Origin: Candidatus Caldarchaeum sp.
GTDB lineage: Archaea; Thermoproteota; Nitrososphaeria_A; Caldarchaeales; Caldarchaeaceae
Length of the DNA stretch: 6,293 bases
Assembly (NCBI GenBank): GCA_025054515.1
Contig: JANWZT010000073.1
Span: 1-6,293, forward strand
Reading direction: 5' to 3'
In this document: positions 5,676 to 6,293 of the stretch, one piece after another
Numbering within the stretch: position 1 is the stretch's first letter
Layout: every line of letters begins with the position of its first letter
Position numbers and translations under genes: made by a program
Notes under the pieces: generated by a model
What the model was told of the DNA's origin: nothing
The model's database searches: none
The model's input: the letters and a program-made list of their open reading frames with translations, nothing else

Positions 5676-5685
5676 AGGTTAACCT
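5676..5685 (+). repeat. Perfect 10-base palindrome AGGTTAACCT in the alaS promoter
   Basis: A self-complementary decamer lies between the TATA box and the expected transcription start. A repressor bound here would block initiation, but a 10-base palindrome can also be chance. Confidence 0.35.
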
Positions 5686-5695
5686 GAATATATCC

Positions 5696-5699
5696 GGTG
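5696..5699 (+). promoter_or_regulatory. Short Shine-Dalgarno-like GGTG of alaS
   Basis: GGTG lies eight bases before the ATG at 5708. The match is short, but it falls within the predicted leader and supports that start. Confidence 0.35.
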
Positions 5700-5707
5700 C
5701 CGAAATC

Positions 5708-6293
5708 ATGCCCTACGACCCTAACGAGTACCGGCTCGACTTCTTCCTGTCCAACTCCTTCTTTAGGAAGATGTGCAAGGTTTGCGGTGAATTTTTCTGG
5801 ACGCTTGATTCTGAAAGGGATAACTGCGGCGAATCACCGTGTGTAGAATACAGCTTTCTTGAAAAGAAGCTGTCATCGGTCGTTTTGTCGGTGAGGGACG
5901 CGCGGAAAGCGTTTATCGATTTTTTCGCCGAAAAAGGCCATACCCCGATAAGGCCGTACCCGATTGTGGCGCGGTGGCGCACCGACCTCTATCTGACGGA
6001 TGCTTCGATCGTTGATTTCCAGCCTTGGGTTACGAACGGTATAGCTCCTCCTCCGGCCAACCCCCTTGTCATCAGCCAGCCTTGTGCGAGGCTCGTCGAC
6101 CTCGACAAAATCGGGCTGACCTTCGGCCGTCATCTTACGGTTTTCGAAATGGGGGGACATCATGCTTTCAACTATCCCGACAAGAAAATCTACTGGAAAA
6201 GCGAAACAGCCGAATATTGCCACGAATTCATGACCAAAACCATCGGCGTGCCCCCGCACGAGCTGGTCTACAAGGAGTCTTGGTGGGCCGGCG
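5708..6293 (+). CDS. alaS: Alanyl-tRNA synthetase, archaeal type (N-terminal 195 residues, cut by right edge)
   Basis: Charges tRNA-Ala with alanine; a cytosolic class II synthetase of about 900 residues in Archaea, of which 195 are present. The archaeal-specific N-terminal extension is clear: MPYDPNEYRLDFFLSN, then a zinc knuckle with Cys23, Cys26, Cys40 and Cys45 (CKVC...DNCGESPC). The catalytic domain follows, with a class II motif 1 region (VRDARKAFIDFFAEKGH, 62-78), RWRTDLYLTDASIVDFQPWV (89-108) and the motif 2 region QPCARLVDLDKIG (124-136) continuing to TVFEMGGHHAFNYP (144-157). All expected active-site segments in this part are intact. The editing and C-terminal domains lie beyond the window. 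The start ATG at 5708 matches the family N-terminus. The gene has its own TATA box and follows the ABC permease by 50 bases; in related archaea it is expected next to L12. Confidence 0.95.
   Translation, partial: MPYDPNEYRLDFFLSNSFFRKMCKVCGEFFWTLDSERDNCGESPCVEYSFLEKKLSSVVLSVRDARKAFIDFFAEKGHTPIRPYPIVARWRTDLYLTDASIVDFQPWVTNGIAPPPANPLVISQPCARLVDLDKIGLTFGRHLTVFEMGGHHAFNYPDKKIYWKSETAEYCHEFMTKTIGVPPHELVYKESWWAG

Noticed and set aside
5713..6259. Minus-strand frames of 89 and 128 residues opposite alaS
   Set aside because: The plus strand encodes conserved alanyl-tRNA synthetase throughout; these frames show no domain and lack a promoter or ribosome-binding site that I can see.
1..6293. CRISPR array, tRNA, rRNA, insertion sequence or phage/defence genes
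   Set aside because: I saw no spaced direct repeats, no tRNA-like cloverleaf, no transposase motif and no terminal inverted repeats on either strand.

Overview
The window is archaeal. It encodes an archaeal-type elongation factor 1-beta, a stalk protein P1/L12 with an Ala/Pro hinge and the acidic tail ending in LSALFG, and the archaeal form of alanyl-tRNA synthetase with its N-terminal four-cysteine zinc knuckle. Starts lie behind TATA-type promoters rather than -35/-10 boxes, and several look leaderless. L12 followed by alaS is, from memory, a gene order of Crenarchaeota and their relatives, so a TACK-type archaeon is my best guess (Aigarchaeota/Caldiarchaeum-like is possible). I cannot fix the lineage from this sequence.

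Layout from left to right. At the left edge a minus-strand gene for a membrane protein begins and runs out of the window. Diverging from it is a plus-strand cluster, mobB-mobA-aEF-1beta. mobB and mobA overlap by ATGA and serve molybdenum/tungsten dinucleotide cofactor synthesis. MobA carries an extra C-terminal helical region very rich in histidine. aEF-1beta ends tail-to-tail with a minus-strand DUF763 gene, their stop codons overlapping. DUF763 and the L12 gene then diverge from a compact bidirectional promoter. L12 is followed by an ABC transporter pair (ATPase and a 12-helix ABC-2-type permease, overlapping by 11 bases), and then by alaS, which has its own promoter and is cut by the right edge.

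Functionally the window mixes translation (aEF-1beta, L12, AlaRS), cofactor synthesis (MobB, MobA), export or an unknown ABC-2 transport function, and a conserved protein of unknown function. I see no CRISPR array, insertion sequence, tRNA or rRNA, and no gene-free stretch above 300 bases. I did not find a convincing new multi-gene system. The observations most worth following up are the histidine-ladder extension on MobA, the ABC transporter sitting between L12 and alaS, the close-packed divergent promoter, and abrupt flips in G+T content inside single genes.
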